From: Bacteroidales bacterium
Lineage (GTDB): Bacteria; Bacteroidota; Bacteroidia; Bacteroidales; Muribaculaceae
DNA: 54,351 bases
NCBI GenBank assembly: GCA_900770215.1
Contig: CAAGJW010000011.1
Span: forward strand, 1-54,351
Reading direction: 5' to 3'
Position 1 is the first letter of the stretch, and each line of letters opens with the position of its first letter. The notes beneath the pieces are model-generated. The model did no database searches. It worked only from the letters and a program-made list of their open reading frames with translations, and was not told the origin of the DNA. This document shows, piece by piece, positions 54,022-54,351 of the stretch. Made by a program: the position numbers and the translations under genes.

Positions 54022-54177
54022 GTTGACTCTGGTTGATAAATTATTACTTGTATAAGTTGACTTCACATTGTTATCACTACGAAGGGTTGACTGAGCGGTT
54101 CTTATCGCTGTCATGGGTCTCCTTCTGACCTCCGGCCTTCAGTCAACCCATGACGCTCGGGCAAAGGGAAAGGATTT
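54021..54177. repeat. GTTGACT repeat region at the end of the insertion sequence
   Basis: GTTGACT or GTTGA occurs at 54022, 54032, 54058 and 54086 in one direction and once inverted at 54141. GGGTTGACTGA at 54084-54094 and its complement at 54139-54149 form a perfect 11-bp inverted repeat; GTCATGGGT (54110-54118) and ACCCATGAC (54146-54154) form a second, overlapping one. Such subterminal repeats can be transposase-binding sites. The exact IS end is not visible; about 54003 is a candidate. Confidence 0.45.
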
Positions 54178-54351
54178 TCAGCTATATCCAAGTATATCCA
54201 AGCTATTCCTGCTTTTTATTGCCAGCATCCTGTAGCTCTCCCATCTCATGTCCCTGTCCCCGGGGGTCTCGGAGGCCTCTGCCGGAGTCATCATGCCGAT
54301 GCTCATGTGCGGTCGGCGATTGTTGTAGAAGTCTGCCGCCAGAGCCGTGGA
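54178..54351 (-). mobile_element. IS3-family transposase, C-terminal end (partial)
   Basis: The last 174 bases on the minus strand read as 57 residues and a stop. The segment LAADFYNNRRPHMSIGMMTP followed by AEA is the C-terminal part of the rve integrase core of IS3-family transposases, near the catalytic Glu region. The gene runs off the window edge, so the DDE motif and orfA cannot be checked. Its presence fits the neighbouring truncated fragment. Confidence 0.8.

Noticed and set aside
53998..54114. 38-codon minus-strand open frame with AGGAG before its ATG
   Set aside because: It is rich in S, T and N, consists largely of the GTTGACT repeats, and has no homology; the ribosome site is probably chance.

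Overview
The window looks like a chromosomal segment of a gut-type Bacteroidales. Evidence: moderately GC-rich coding DNA; many promoters of the Bacteroidetes type (TTG or TTTG, 18-21 bp, TAnnTTTG) instead of -35/-10 boxes; an UpxY-type antiterminator in front of a capsule operon; secreted proteins ending in a YDLxGRRV-like tail; and an EpsG/Wzc/Wza capsule machinery. Muribaculaceae or Prevotellaceae fit best, but this cannot be settled from the window alone.

Layout. 1-0.3 kb: 3' end of a leucine-rich-repeat-type surface protein, then a decayed prolyl-oligopeptidase tail. 0.76-4.76 kb: a four-gene operon joined by ATGA overlaps (nucleotide-sugar epimerase, ArnT-like GT39, DPM1-like GT2, double LAB_N membrane protein) that looks like a lipid-linked sugar pathway decorating lipid A or another envelope acceptor. 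4.8-11.5 kb: DoxX, a small outer-membrane barrel, two tandem secreted paralogues, and a C69 dipeptidase. 11.6-15.6 kb: ygiQ and uvrB, overlapping. 15.7-33.9 kb: a capsule/exopolysaccharide locus read on the minus strand, with UpxY, Wza, Wzc, WecC, EpsG, a Wzy-like protein, GT4, a PaaK/CapK-like enzyme, Wzx, GT11, GT32, a radical SAM/SPASM protein and GT4. A separate upstream module holds a toroid protein and a WecG-type GT26.

34.1-38.8 kb: groS-groL and the divergent lon, separated by a gap unusually rich in palindromes. 38.9-41.5 kb: ridA, a YihY protein and an AAA-CYTH protein resembling TTD14. 41.9-44.1 kb: an AT-richer TonB-type barrel. 44.2-47.4 kb: tRNA-Ser(CGA) and a probable crp-TSCPD-UDG-dedA-rpe operon. 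47.6-49.9 kb: hisS, preceded by an 83-bp tandem repeat that itself contains promoter elements, and a zinc peptidase.

50.2-53.7 kb is the most notable region: a flavin split-barrel protein, a zinc-type macrodomain and a class M sirtuin (SirTM) overlap in one operon. They face an fRMsr gene carrying an in-frame TAG, followed by rubredoxin and glutathione peroxidase. This reads as a redox-stress island with reversible ADP-ribosylation. The window ends in an AT-rich gene fragment next to the 3' end of an IS3-family transposase.

A recurring theme is erosion: three intergenic stretches hold recognisable or probable 3' gene remnants, one full gene has a nonsense codon, and one fragment abuts an insertion sequence.
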